Shown here: piece by piece, positions 54,961 to 64,000 of the stretch
Layout of the letters: every line of letters starts with the position of its first letter
How positions within the stretch are numbered: the first letter of the stretch is position 1
Origin: Heliocidaris tuberculata
Lineage: Eukaryota > Echinodermata > Echinoidea > Camarodonta > Echinometridae
NCBI GenBank assembly: GCA_025618425.1
Contig: CM046844.1
Location: 15,564,076-15,628,075 of the forward strand
DNA length: 64,000 nucleotides
Reading direction: 5' to 3'
Notes under the pieces: generated by a model
What the model was told of the DNA's origin: nothing
The model's database searches: none
The model's input: only the letters and a program-made list of their open reading frames with translations
Made by a program: the position numbers and the translations under genes

Positions 54961-57763
54961 TGCGTCCCAGAAAAAACGAAACCCTAGAACTAAGGGCTAT
55001 TGTGACCACACTATGTGCTCTATGACAATAATTATCTATTTTCAAAAAAAAAAAACTAGAAGTATTATACTTTTAAATGATACCTTGATGTCATCCATCT
55101 GTACATGCTCTACCGAGCGGCAGCATTTTGAAAATGACATTTAAAAAACTCAGTTGTGCCAGACTTGGGTAAAACCGTGAAAACGTTAGGATCACATGCG
55201 AACATGACACAAGGAAAATACCAGCTTTAAAGAGATTCGGTAGCTTTGTAGAGGCTTGATTTAATAAATTGTTGAATTTTGATATCTATCTTGTATAATG
55301 TTGTTCAGAATGATAAATAAATAGCCAGGCATAGAAAGGTTTTCAAATATATAATGCTATTATTAAGATATCTATGACTAAGATATCTATGACATTTACG
55401 AAAGCGTATGGCCATACGCTTTAGTCTAACACTGAGTCTATGGGGGAAAATGAGTCTGGAATTTCCGGTCACTTGCATATGTTTACTTTTGTGAAGTACT
55501 TGATGATTTTGAAGTGTTTTTTCCCCCTGGGCTTCATTTTTACACCATATTACATACACTGATAGCATGTAAAGCCAGGCAGCTCAGATTTTATCAAGCC
55601 TCTACAAAGTTACCAAATCACTCTAAGAGATATGATACGTGAAATTCCCTCTTGCGATGATATGCATTAAATCAGAAATTCATAAAACACGGGTTAATAC
55701 CAATTTCCAGTGGTGGCAGGGGTGTACGCCCCCAAAATTTCATAAATTAATGAACTTCCCTCAAAAAATGAAAAAGTGCCACTCCTGTAATAGGAAAGGT
55801 GCCCCTCCTGAGGTGGGAAATTGCCATAATCTTGATATTTTTTCTGCCTTATGTGCCCTTTCAACCTTGTGTTTCCTTTTGATGACAATGAAAAGTGCCA
55901 CTAACTTTACTTTTATGAAATATATCACCTTTCTGTCCGCTTTGTTCTTAAAAGAAATTGCAGTTCTTCAAAATTAAAAAAAAAAAATCTTTCGATTACA
56001 GGAATTATTTCAATACAAAACATGCCCTTTCTTTACCCCCAACATCGACAATACATTGACCATCCTTTATTTTATGATGAGGGCATTATCCTTGCCCTCG
56101 TTATTGAAAGAAACAAATGAAAACAGTCTTCTCGCAGGGTTTTAAAAGTCACGTTACATTTGGGTCATGTTCGCATGTGATCCAAACGTTTTCACGGTTT
56201 TACCCAAATCTGGCACAACTGAGTTTTTACATGTCATTTTCAAAATGCTTCTGCTCGGTAAAGCATGTACGGATGGATGCCATCAAGGTATCGTTTAAAA
56301 GCATAATACTTTTAGTTTATGGAAAATAAATAATTATTGTCATACAGCACATAGTATGGTCACATTTATAACCCTTTGTTTTAGGGTTTCGTTTTTTCCG
56401 GGACACACACACACTATATATATATATACAAATTCGTTGTTGTGTACATTTTAAGAAACTTTGTGATTGAAACCCATAAGTTTAATAACGACCTTCTTCC
56501 TTTCCAATTTTATGAATTATTATGAAATTCAAATATAATAGTTTCTATTTTGTTGTAGTTATAACTACATGATTTTTTTCTTAGTTACAGCTACATTTTT
56601 CATAACAAAGAAATATAATGAATTAAATCAAATTACTGTAAGGGGATTGTCTTGACAAGACCGCCTTGGTCTATTATGGAACCCTTATTTCCATTTTTTT
56701 TCCTGTACACCAATGGAATGGACTTGTCCATACATCATTGCCGTCACCAGCTTTTTTTCAAGGGGGGTGCCTTTTGGAAAAAAAAAGACAAAACTTACCA
56801 ACTCCAATGTCAGGCAGTGGTGCTGGTGGCGCAGATATGAGCTGTTTGACAATACACAATAAGAACATGTCGCCCTTTTCAAAAGACAACCCCCCCCACC
56901 CGGCGACGCCCCCCCCCCAAAAAAAAAAAAAAAATCCTTTTTTTTGGGGGGGGGGTCTGGAGGGGGCGTTCACACCCTCCACACTCCCCCCCCCTGGGGA
57001 CGCCCATATACATGTACATTTTTCATTGAAATTTTGAAAAAATTTAATTAAAGGAATAATACGAAAAATAAATCATATACGAGGTGTGATGTTATATTCT
57101 TGTTGTAAATTCATTCACTTTATAAACTATGACTTTAACTACAACTCGTACATTTCCTTGTTTGTAGTATTCTCTTTTCAATTCACGTCATTGAACAGCA
57201 TCTTAGTGTACACAATCGACATATCTGCATTATGACAAATCACCGCTCCATGCACAGTAAGAAGTGTCACCGTTAGGCAAATTTGAACAGCCTGTTGACT
57301 CTGTATGGTGTCATGCTTTAAATAGAGCCATGACGAGAAATGGAGAGACACGATTTTAAAAAGAGAGAGAAAAAAGAATTTTGGTAAAAGTAAACCATTG
57401 GGGGCTGGGCATCTACTGTATGCATTCAAACATACTTGAAGGAAATTTAATCTGACAAAGATAGAATTGAAAAAGAGGGTGAAAAAAAAATATCACATGG
57501 GGAGAAATAACGAAGGACGAGAAATCTGTTTCGCGTTTTATTAAACCAGTTGCCTGTAATCAAGATACATTGGTACATTAATTCAATTCAATTCAAAACA
57601 ACATTTATTTCCTATTTGTTACATACATGGGATAGAAACATAAGAAAAACGTTTAAGTACAGTACAATAATTGAAGGAGGCATGGTCCATGAAAAGCATA
57701 ACAATGCTTGTGATTGGGGATGCCTGTTTACAACAAAAACAACATCAACAACAAAACAAAAAC

Positions 57764-57794
<31 letters not shown>

Positions 57795-59808
57795 CAAAAA
57801 AATACAAACAAAACATTAAAAAGTCAAGTAGATATATACAACATATATAACGGGATAAAAGTTAGAGGGATAGGGATAGAAAGAAAATAAGATAGGATAG
57901 AGGATATAATGCTATGAACAATGTGAGAAGATATGTTTGAAAAATTCCTAAATTGATCACTGTTAATTCTTATATCACTTGCAGATAAGTATACATTCAA
58001 CATGAAAACTGACAACGTATATTTTAGGATGAAGCAAGGTAAAATTAATGAATATACAATTTTTAATATACTTATACAGACTTTGCTTTCTAAGAGATTG
58101 AAAAGAATAAGTACAAGGGATTAACAAAAAGTATAAGTATAAGAGATTAAAAAGTATAAGTTGTGTATTTATTCGAGTGCATAGTTCGCAATGAAACTCT
58201 GTTTACGTTTAAGGGAAAAACTTTGTTCAGATAAGGAGCACACGATTCTATTTGGTAACTCATTCCATAATTTTGGTCCTTTATAGCGTACATTATATAT
58301 CTTCAAACATACAAATTCATAGCTTATGCATGGTTTATAGAGAATGAACCTGTCAAAGAACGTGAATGAAAACGAAATTGGGTCAAAATTTTTGTTCGCT
58401 TGCTTCGCTCGCAAATAGATTTACTAAATCATTGTGGTGATACAAATGACAATACAATAAATAGAAATACAAGAGTAAATCGAAATAATAACTGACATAT
58501 CATGGAGAGATGGGATATAGGGGAAATCCGTATCCTTCACCCCCTCCCCGACTCTCATAAGGGAACTGAAAAGTGATATTCTTGCTGGATCACATTTTGC
58601 TCGGATGTTTTGCCTCCTCCTCCTCCTCCTCAAGCCAAGGTCCAGATACGCCACTGGTCAACATGCAGTGTCGTCTTTTCAGTACAGTTATTTGTGATTT
58701 GAACCCTGAACGGACTGTATCAATTGTAAAAAGGTCGTAGATTTCATACATTTATTGTCGTAATCTGAATGTTAAAGGGATTGATTAACTTTGTGAAAAA
58801 TTCAGAAATCAGCTCAAATGCTAGTGAATTCTCTGCATTCCTCTAACTACATATGTAATTAAGGATATGTAAAACTATGAGAGAAAATGGAACCCGTTTA
58901 CTATCCTAAAAAAGAGAAAAAAGCGATCGATCGCTATAGCGCAAGTCGCTCGGCTTTTTCGCTGCGCTGCAGCGCGCTGCAGTCACAAAAACCAAGCACC
59001 AGCGCTTGGCGATATCAGAGCGGGTTTCCAGCCCGTGAAGAAATAGGGATTCGTTCATTGTACGGTATTCTGTGATTGAACCGTAAGAGTTCTTTAGGCT
59101 TCGGTGGTACTCTATCCCAACATCAATGTTCAATCGTAAATAAGCTTATAAAACTCAGGTGATTCCTGTCTGACCTAAAGGTTTGCAATTATGATGACAG
59201 CATTAGCTGGAACAGTACTTTTTTTATTTTTCAATTCTGGGCAAAGTTAATCAATCCCTTATTCTCGATATTTTGCTGTTATTCTCTTGAACAGTCTATT
59301 GGCAATGACGCGTTAAATCCTGCTTTGATAAATATTATAATTTTCTCCACGATAAATATGCCTTGTGGTAATTTTAAATCAGTGCTATCATCTTAAAGAA
59401 AGAAAATATATCCCGGCACTGTACTTGAGAAATTCTATTGTTTTATCTCATAACATTTCTTCTTGACAGAGTCTGAAGGTGATCTACGTTTGATAGATGG
59501 CGGCCAGTCGAGCAGGGGCCGGGTGGAGATCTTCCGAAATTCTCAATGGGGTACTATCTGCGGTGAAACATGGCTCTATACGATTTCTAATTTCGTATAT
59601 CGTGGTACGGTTGCACATGTTGTCTGTCGTCAGCTCGGTTTAGACACCACAAATGTGCGTGGGTATACAACCACCGTAAGTGGAGATGGTCCTATTCATA
59701 TCGATGATGTCTACTGCTCTGGGTGGGAACATCGTATAGATGCATGCCCCTTTATAGATTATGGACATCAAAATTGTAATGGCACCGAGGTTGCGGCGGT
59801 AGAATGTG
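53502..59808 (+). CDS. SRCR gene C, 5' part: signal peptide and first SRCR domain; continues beyond window
   Basis: Exons 53502-53604 and 59470-59808 join in phase 1 to give 147 residues. The first 34 are a signal peptide (MASISGNT...LWIFCAFVMLLPRSIHC); residues 35-147 are one SRCR domain with six cysteines and donor GTAAGG, in phase 1. No stop, anchor or second SRCR exon was found up to 64000, so the gene must continue past the end or be truncated. The signal-peptide exon is closest to gene B, but the SRCR domain is closest to domain 1 of gene A, so C looks like a mosaic of the two or keeps an ancestral arrangement. Confidence 0.75.
54240..54560. mobile_element. Insertion built of CACAGTGTG-type short inverted units
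   Basis: CACAGTGTG, CACACTGTG, CACATTGTG and TTCACAATGTTAAAACGCTCG units alternate in both orientations. The longer phrase TTCACAATGTTAAAACGCTC, then GAATTTAACAGTGTGAAGAT, then GATTTCACA occurs twice (54311-54357 and 54453-54503). The whole block is missing from the aligned gene B intron near 27745, so it is an insertion that can fold extensively. Confidence 0.75.
54905..54956. repeat. (TA)n microsatellite, gene C intron 1
   Basis: About 50 bases of TA, matching the 28020-28160 tract of gene B and directly next to the terminus of the fold-back element. Confidence 0.95.
54957..56406. mobile_element. 1.45-kb fold-back element with ~250-bp arms (CAGTGCGTCCCAGAAAAAAC)
   Basis: The left arm starts CAGTGCGTCCCAGAAAAAAC; the right arm ends TTTCGTTTTTTCCGGGACAC. 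Matching inner landmarks are ACCATACTATGTGC/GCACATAGTATGGT-type, TACCGAGC/GCTCGGTA, GTTTTCACGGTTTTACCCAA and its complement, and CATGCGAACATGAC/GTCATGTTCGCATG. A second, inner pair (TTGTAGAGGCTTGAT and ATCAAGCCTCTACAA) lies at about 55243 and 55595. It has a Tc1/mariner-like terminus and sits inside (TA)n, absent from gene B. Confidence 0.8.
56733..57008. mobile_element. Poly-G/poly-C element inserted in gene C intron 1
   Basis: The gene B intron reads CTTGTCCATACATGTACATTTTTC; in gene C this is interrupted after CCATACAT by ATTGCCGTCACCAGC, poly-G and poly-C runs and GGGGACGCCCATA before CATGTACATTTTTC. It is therefore an insertion of 270-280 bases. Confidence 0.75.
57579..58425 (-). mobile_element. 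5'-truncated LINE, 3' end in gene C intron 1
   Basis: The minus strand encodes the end of a LINE polymerase: NVRYKGPKLWNELPN, then SFSLKRKQSFIANYAL (58170-58310). It has the tandem TTGAA-type 3' tail (plus strand AATTCAATTCAATTCAA at 57580-57596). The gene B intron (29090-29097) lacks it, so it arrived after the B/C duplication. Confidence 0.75.
58775..59260. mobile_element. Inverted-repeat element upstream of the gene C SRCR exon
   Basis: AAGGGATTGATTAACTTTG at 58775 is mirrored by CAAAGTTAATCAATCCCTT ending 59260 (19 bp exact). A TTAA overlaps the left end and a TATT sits at the right, so TTAA targeting is possible but not certain. Confidence 0.7.
59470..59808 (+). CDS. SRCR gene C exon 2: SRCR domain 1
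   Basis: Acceptor TTCTTGACAG, donor GTAAGG at 59809; 339 bp, phase 1 to 1. It shows SEGDLRLIDGGQ, GRVEIFRNSQWGTIC, VVCRQLGLDTTNVRGY, IHIDDVYCSGWEHRIDAC, NCNGTEVAAVEC. Six cysteines, with an insertion (YTISNFVYRGTV) between C2 and C3, as in gene A domain 1. One sequon, NGT. Confidence 0.92.
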
Positions 59809-60182
59809 GTAAGGTTCACTGATACAGATATATAGTAATTTCGGGGGGGGGGGGTGTAGATAATTGAGGGCAAAATAAAAAGAAAAGAAACGGAGACAGA
59901 AGAGAAATAACAACCCGGGAAGGGAAAATATCGTGAGAAGAAAATAAAAACAGTTTCTGCTTCTACTAACACGATTGCAGAGACTTTCGAAAAAATGAAC
60001 CTAAGGCAATTTCAATAACCTTGCCAAACACCTATTGAAATGTGCGAACATGACAATGACGTATTACGTAATCCGAACGTGAGTTCTATGGGACATACAA
60101 TAGGGCATTGAAATTACCCTTGATTTTATTTCTCGAAAGTCTTTGCGATCGTGTTTACTTCTACCTTCGCATTCAACATGTT

Positions 60183-60545
60183 CAAAGGGAGGGTTGAGTT
60201 CTGGGAAAGGAAAAAAATAATTTGTAAGCTTTCTCATTTCTTTTATGTCAGTTTGGAAGAACATCATAGTAGAAATGCCTCCTGAAAAGGATTGTTTTTC
60301 AAATGCCCTCATATTCGAAACATGACGAGAAACAGCTGAGATGTTCGGGCCGAACATGTGTATGTAGTCCCATATACACATTTCTGTGTACAATACATGT
60401 GACTCTCGGCAGGGCTGAGTCAATTTCTTCTCGTTTTGGTGATTCCTAAACCTTACAGTATACGACGATTCTTATGTACTATATATATATATATATATAT
60501 ATAATCAACCTTTCCCAATTGATTTGAGACAGTTTCTTTCACGAT
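60183..60545. repeat. Copy of the block found in the scramblase intron (4640-5340)
   Basis: GGGTTGAGTTCTGGGAAAGG, GCTTTCTCATT, ATCATAGTAGAAATG, GAAACAGCTG, GTATGTAGTCCCATATACAC and CAACCTTTCCCAATTG follow in the same order. A (TA)n run stands where the scramblase copy has the hAT-like insertion. Confidence 0.85.
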
Positions 60546-60560
60546 TTTATCGCATGACCA

Positions 60561-60754
60561 TTGATGTATTAAAGATAAAGTTGAGTTCTGGGGAGCGTTT
60601 CATCAAGTGTTTTGTCAGTGATTTTTACCGACAACTTATAAGCTACTGAAATCCTTGCATCTGATTGGCTGAGAGCAAATTTGTAGGTAAAAATCACTGA
60701 CAAAATACTTGATGAAACGCTCCCCAAAACTCAACTTTATCTTTAATACATCAA
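60561..60754. mobile_element. Near-perfect palindrome with ~75-bp arms
   Basis: The left arm TTGATGTATTAAAGATAAAG...GGGGAGCGTTTCATCAAGT... is mirrored by ...ACTTGATGAAACGCTCCCC...CTTTATCTTTAATACATCAA. GGGGAGCGTTTCATCAAG looks like a transposon terminus. The outer part (AAGTTGAGTT / AACTCAACTT) matches sequence that flanks the related repeat blocks at 5318 and 20265, so the palindrome is longer than the element itself. Confidence 0.85.
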
Positions 60755-60774
60755 TTAAGATCCCTGGCCCGTAT

Positions 60775-61490
60775 CCGGATAACTTCCCCCTGAATAATTA
60801 CCCTCAGGACAACTACTAGTACACCCCGACAGTTACCCCGGTAATACCCCCCCCCCCCCGGTCAATTACCCCTCTAGACAATTAATCCCAGGATAATCAT
60901 CACCGGCAAAATGTACCCCCTCCCCCTGGACAATTACACTGAGTACAATTACCCCCGGAAAGTTACCCCTTTAAACACTAAAATCAATCTAGTCAAATAT
61001 TACTAGAATCTAGTCAGGTTTGACTAGAATAACTATTCCCACGGGCACCTGCACTATTCTAGTAAAAATGATCCGGAAAAATCTAGTCAAGCAAATTTAG
61101 TTAAAGTTTATGATCATTTTCCCTTCTTACAAGTACCCCTTGTCAAATCTAAACATAGGTGACAAGGTGCACTTATCAGAAGGTGAAAAGGAGAAAAAGA
61201 GAATTAATTTGAAACAAAAAGGAGGAAAAGGGTACTAATTTGAAACAAAAAGGGGCACTTTTTAGATGAGCCAAAGCGGCACTTATTGGCCCATATCTGA
61301 GATGAAAAGGAGCAATTATATAAAGGTTAGAAGGACACTTATTAGAAACAAAAAGCGCACTTATCAGAAATAAATATTGGACACTTATAACATTTTAAAG
61401 GAGCACGTACAATTGAAAAGGCCATAAATATCACGGCAAGTAAAAAGTAAAAAGAGGCACTCATCGGAAGAAAAAAAAATGACTTGGAGG
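60775..61490. repeat. Two degenerate short-period repeat tracts
   Basis: From 60775 to 60985 the unit is about (G)GACAATTACCCC with much drift, and its complement recurs near 61640-61670. From 61130 to 61490 units resembling GGCACTTATCAGAAACAAAAAG follow at 30-50-base spacing. No coding potential. Confidence 0.6.
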
Positions 61491-64000
61491 TACTCTGCAG
61501 GGCAGACTTTATTTTGACACTTTAACACATTTCCATAAAGCCTTGACAGAGCCTAACTTCGACAGTCTCTGGCTGTGCCAACAGCTTTAGTACAGGGCCT
61601 ATGGTAGTCTCAGTTCAGACAATCTGTTAGATGCGTTTCGGGGAGGGGGTAACTTTCCAGGGGTAGTTGACCTAGAATCCCCTTACCACCCTTTAATATA
61701 AAATAAGTAGACTTATTCTTTGCCAGTGAGTGGCTTAATTTTTATTATCAATCCAAATTTGTCATCACGACGCCATCGCTGTTTGAATATAGTTATACGT
61801 AATGTAATCGTTACCAGGGCGTCGCTGTACCAGTATTCAACCTTCTCCTGCAAGAGTGATCCCCAATGCCCCCCCCCCCCCCTCCTCTCCTTATGAAATT
61901 AATTATATAAATTTTCAAAAACAAATTTGTTAGAAGTGATTTTGGAATTGTACCTAGGGGGCAGAACCCCATTTGGGAGGTTTTTGAGACACGGGCTTTG
62001 TAAAAGGTTGTCGGGTATCAACTTGTTCGGAAGATCACCCTGCGCAACTTCCAGGTGGAATACCTCGGAAATATGCTGCTGAAAAAAAAATGGTGGCCAT
62101 TTTGTTCAAATGGTTGCCATGTATTGCTAGCATTGACAATTTTTTATATAACTTTTTAATAAGACCTTCAAATACCATGTATAAGGCATCAATTGAAGAA
62201 AATTAAATTCCCCACGATATGGTACCACATTCGATTGTCTTGGTGATTATTTACATAACGATTTCGTGCCATATGTGAATTTTTATCATTTTCCCCCAAA
62301 ATATGAATTGCACCAAAATACATTTTCCTCCGTATTTCTAATGCCTTTGTGACTAAAGACTTTAAACTTCCTTAAAAACTGCCCAGACATATGGTCAATA
62401 CCCTGTGATAATTACAAGTTTGCTGCTTTTCTGGCAAAGAAGTTACAGCGTTCTGAAGTTTACACTTTGATATTGGCTTAAAAGTGAAAACTTGGTTGCT
62501 AAGGGCTGCCTTCTCCCTAGCAACGGTGTCATTGTGAGGTGTAGAATCAAAATATTTCACTTTTAATTGCTATCGGCGTGCAGATTAATATTTTTAAACC
62601 CAGTGTGATGTCAGATAATGCAGTCTTATCACATTTTATTGATAAAAACTCTTCATTATTGCTGTGATCATGATGATGTACATGTGCCTAATTAGCAACG
62701 GTTGATATTACAGAAACCAATACAGACTATTGGTCCAATGATAATAATATGAGACTTGGTTTCAAGTTATAGTCATGACTAATGATTTACACTCAACTTC
62801 AGAACTTGCACCCCACACCCCTCCTTTGCCATGTCCATGCCCCCTATCGTAACGAGCCCCCGCCCCCCCCCCCCCCCCCCCATTGCTATATAATATCAAC
62901 GTCAATTTGCCTGGTAATCGATGAGAAGCATCCAGAAACTATTTAAAGAATACCCAGGATACATAAAATGGTGTCAAGTTATAGTCATAATAGCACTCCA
63001 ACATCTGAAGATACTGGATAGTGGGGTTTAGAACAAATCCCCCCCCCCCCCCCCCCCGAGGCATACTGATATCCAAGGGACAATGGAGTGGCCTGGGAGC
63101 ACTTTAAGATGCGAAAAAACGCAAAAGAGAGAAAGCGAAAGGGGAGAAAATGAGGAAAAACCATGGTCCGTAAAGGTAATATTGGTAGAGTGAATAAGAA
63201 TAGTGTTTTTGAATGGCTTAAAATGCAAAAACTTTCTAAAGCTCTCGCAAATGTTGTAATTTTATAGGAAATAGTGAATAATTAGTGTTCTAAGGGAGTT
63301 CAAAATTCAAAACTTTCTAACTGTGGTTGCTTTGCTCCCTTGCATATAAGTTATATCAGGATTTTGTTAAATGTTTTGCCCCCAATATATGAGAGAGTAC
63401 ATAAACAGCATTTTGAAAGGTTCAACATTCAAAAGAAATCCTAACTTTAGTTTACTTTGCTAAATTCCAGGATTTTCTCTAATTTTAATAGGAAGCAGTG
63501 AATAGAATAGAGTTTTTAAATTACAAATGTGAAAGAATCTCTAATGTTCGGTTTCTTTTCTGCCATGTTAGATTAAGCTCAATCCAATTCTACTTAAGAA
63601 ATTTATTTGGGTTAATTTTAGCAGGAGTGGCAGCAGGATGGGTAGGAAATTTGTGAAAAGTTTCCTCCTTAACCACACTACTGATTTTTTAAAAATATTC
63701 TTTACTTTTTGTCGGCACATCTACTGACCTTTATTATTCTGGCTTGTTTGAAAATCAAAATTTCAGCAAATGTGGTTGCACATCCCCCCCCCCCCCCCCC
63801 CCCTCCGCATTTAGAATGGTCTTGGATGCCCCTGCCCAAAACCGTCCAGTATCTACACGTCTGGGAGTTTAAATCTGTTGTATCTTTTGTTGTTGTTGTT
63901 GCTGTTGTTTTGGGGGATACAAAACGTTGCTTGAGAGGGGAGGAGAACTTGTGGACAAATAGGGTAGGATATAAGCAAACATGTTCCCTTATAACCAAAA

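Larger units (their letters stand above)
59809..64000. other. Gene C intron or flank, no further exon seen
   Basis: Contents: the repeat block at 60183-60545, a palindrome at 60561-60754, two families of degenerate short repeats (60775-61000, 61130-61490), a region at 62380-62760 that recalls 48890-49060 (TTGGTTGCTA...CTAGCAAC, GTGATGTCA), and several poly-C runs. No SRCR, transmembrane or other exon is evident. Confidence 0.55.

Noticed and set aside
59809..64000. Further SRCR exons of gene C
   Set aside because: I looked for the VEIxH...QWGT and VVCRQLGY signatures on the plus strand and found none, so the gene is reported as incomplete.

Overview
The window reads as nuclear DNA of a marine invertebrate deuterostome, most likely an echinoderm of the sea-urchin type. 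This is inferred from intron-split genes with GT/AG junctions, a tandem array of scavenger-receptor cysteine-rich (SRCR) genes of the kind expanded in sea urchins, AT-rich DNA, and a very dense load of small DNA transposons and microsatellites. No species can be named from the sequence alone.

Layout. (1) 1-6.0 kb: the 3' part of a phospholipid scramblase gene on the + strand (exons at 493, 3533, 4320 and 5586), broken up by LINE debris, a long G run, a triplet-repeat tract and small transposons. (2) 6-12 kb: no gene; transposons, including a TTAA-flanked element carrying a broken THAP domain, nested inside a small element with telomere-like repeats. (3) 12.3-22.3 kb: SRCR gene A, complete: signal-peptide exon, six one-exon SRCR domains and a short hydrophobic C-terminus (728 aa). 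(4) 27.0-40.3 kb: SRCR gene B, complete: signal-peptide exon, four SRCR domains, then a transmembrane helix and an ~80-residue cytoplasmic tail with a PPxY motif (600 aa). (5) 53.5 kb to beyond the window: SRCR gene C, 5' part only: signal-peptide exon and one SRCR exon. Between and inside the genes lie a Tc1-type transposase remnant (45-46.4 kb), LINE 3' ends, fold-back elements, hAT-like and TTAA-type miniature elements, minisatellites and microsatellites.

Genes A, B and C are tandem paralogs in the same orientation. Their first exons encode related signal peptides, every internal junction is phase 1, and parts of the 5' and 3' flanks are duplicated as well. The three have diverged in domain number, in membrane anchor and in transposon content. 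The B and C upstream regions align over about 3 kb, so several insertions can be recognised by comparison with an empty site in the other copy. The encoded proteins look like cell-surface (A, B) or surface/secreted (C, incomplete) receptors with a plausible role in pathogen or ligand recognition. That role is inferred from the SRCR family, not shown by the sequence.
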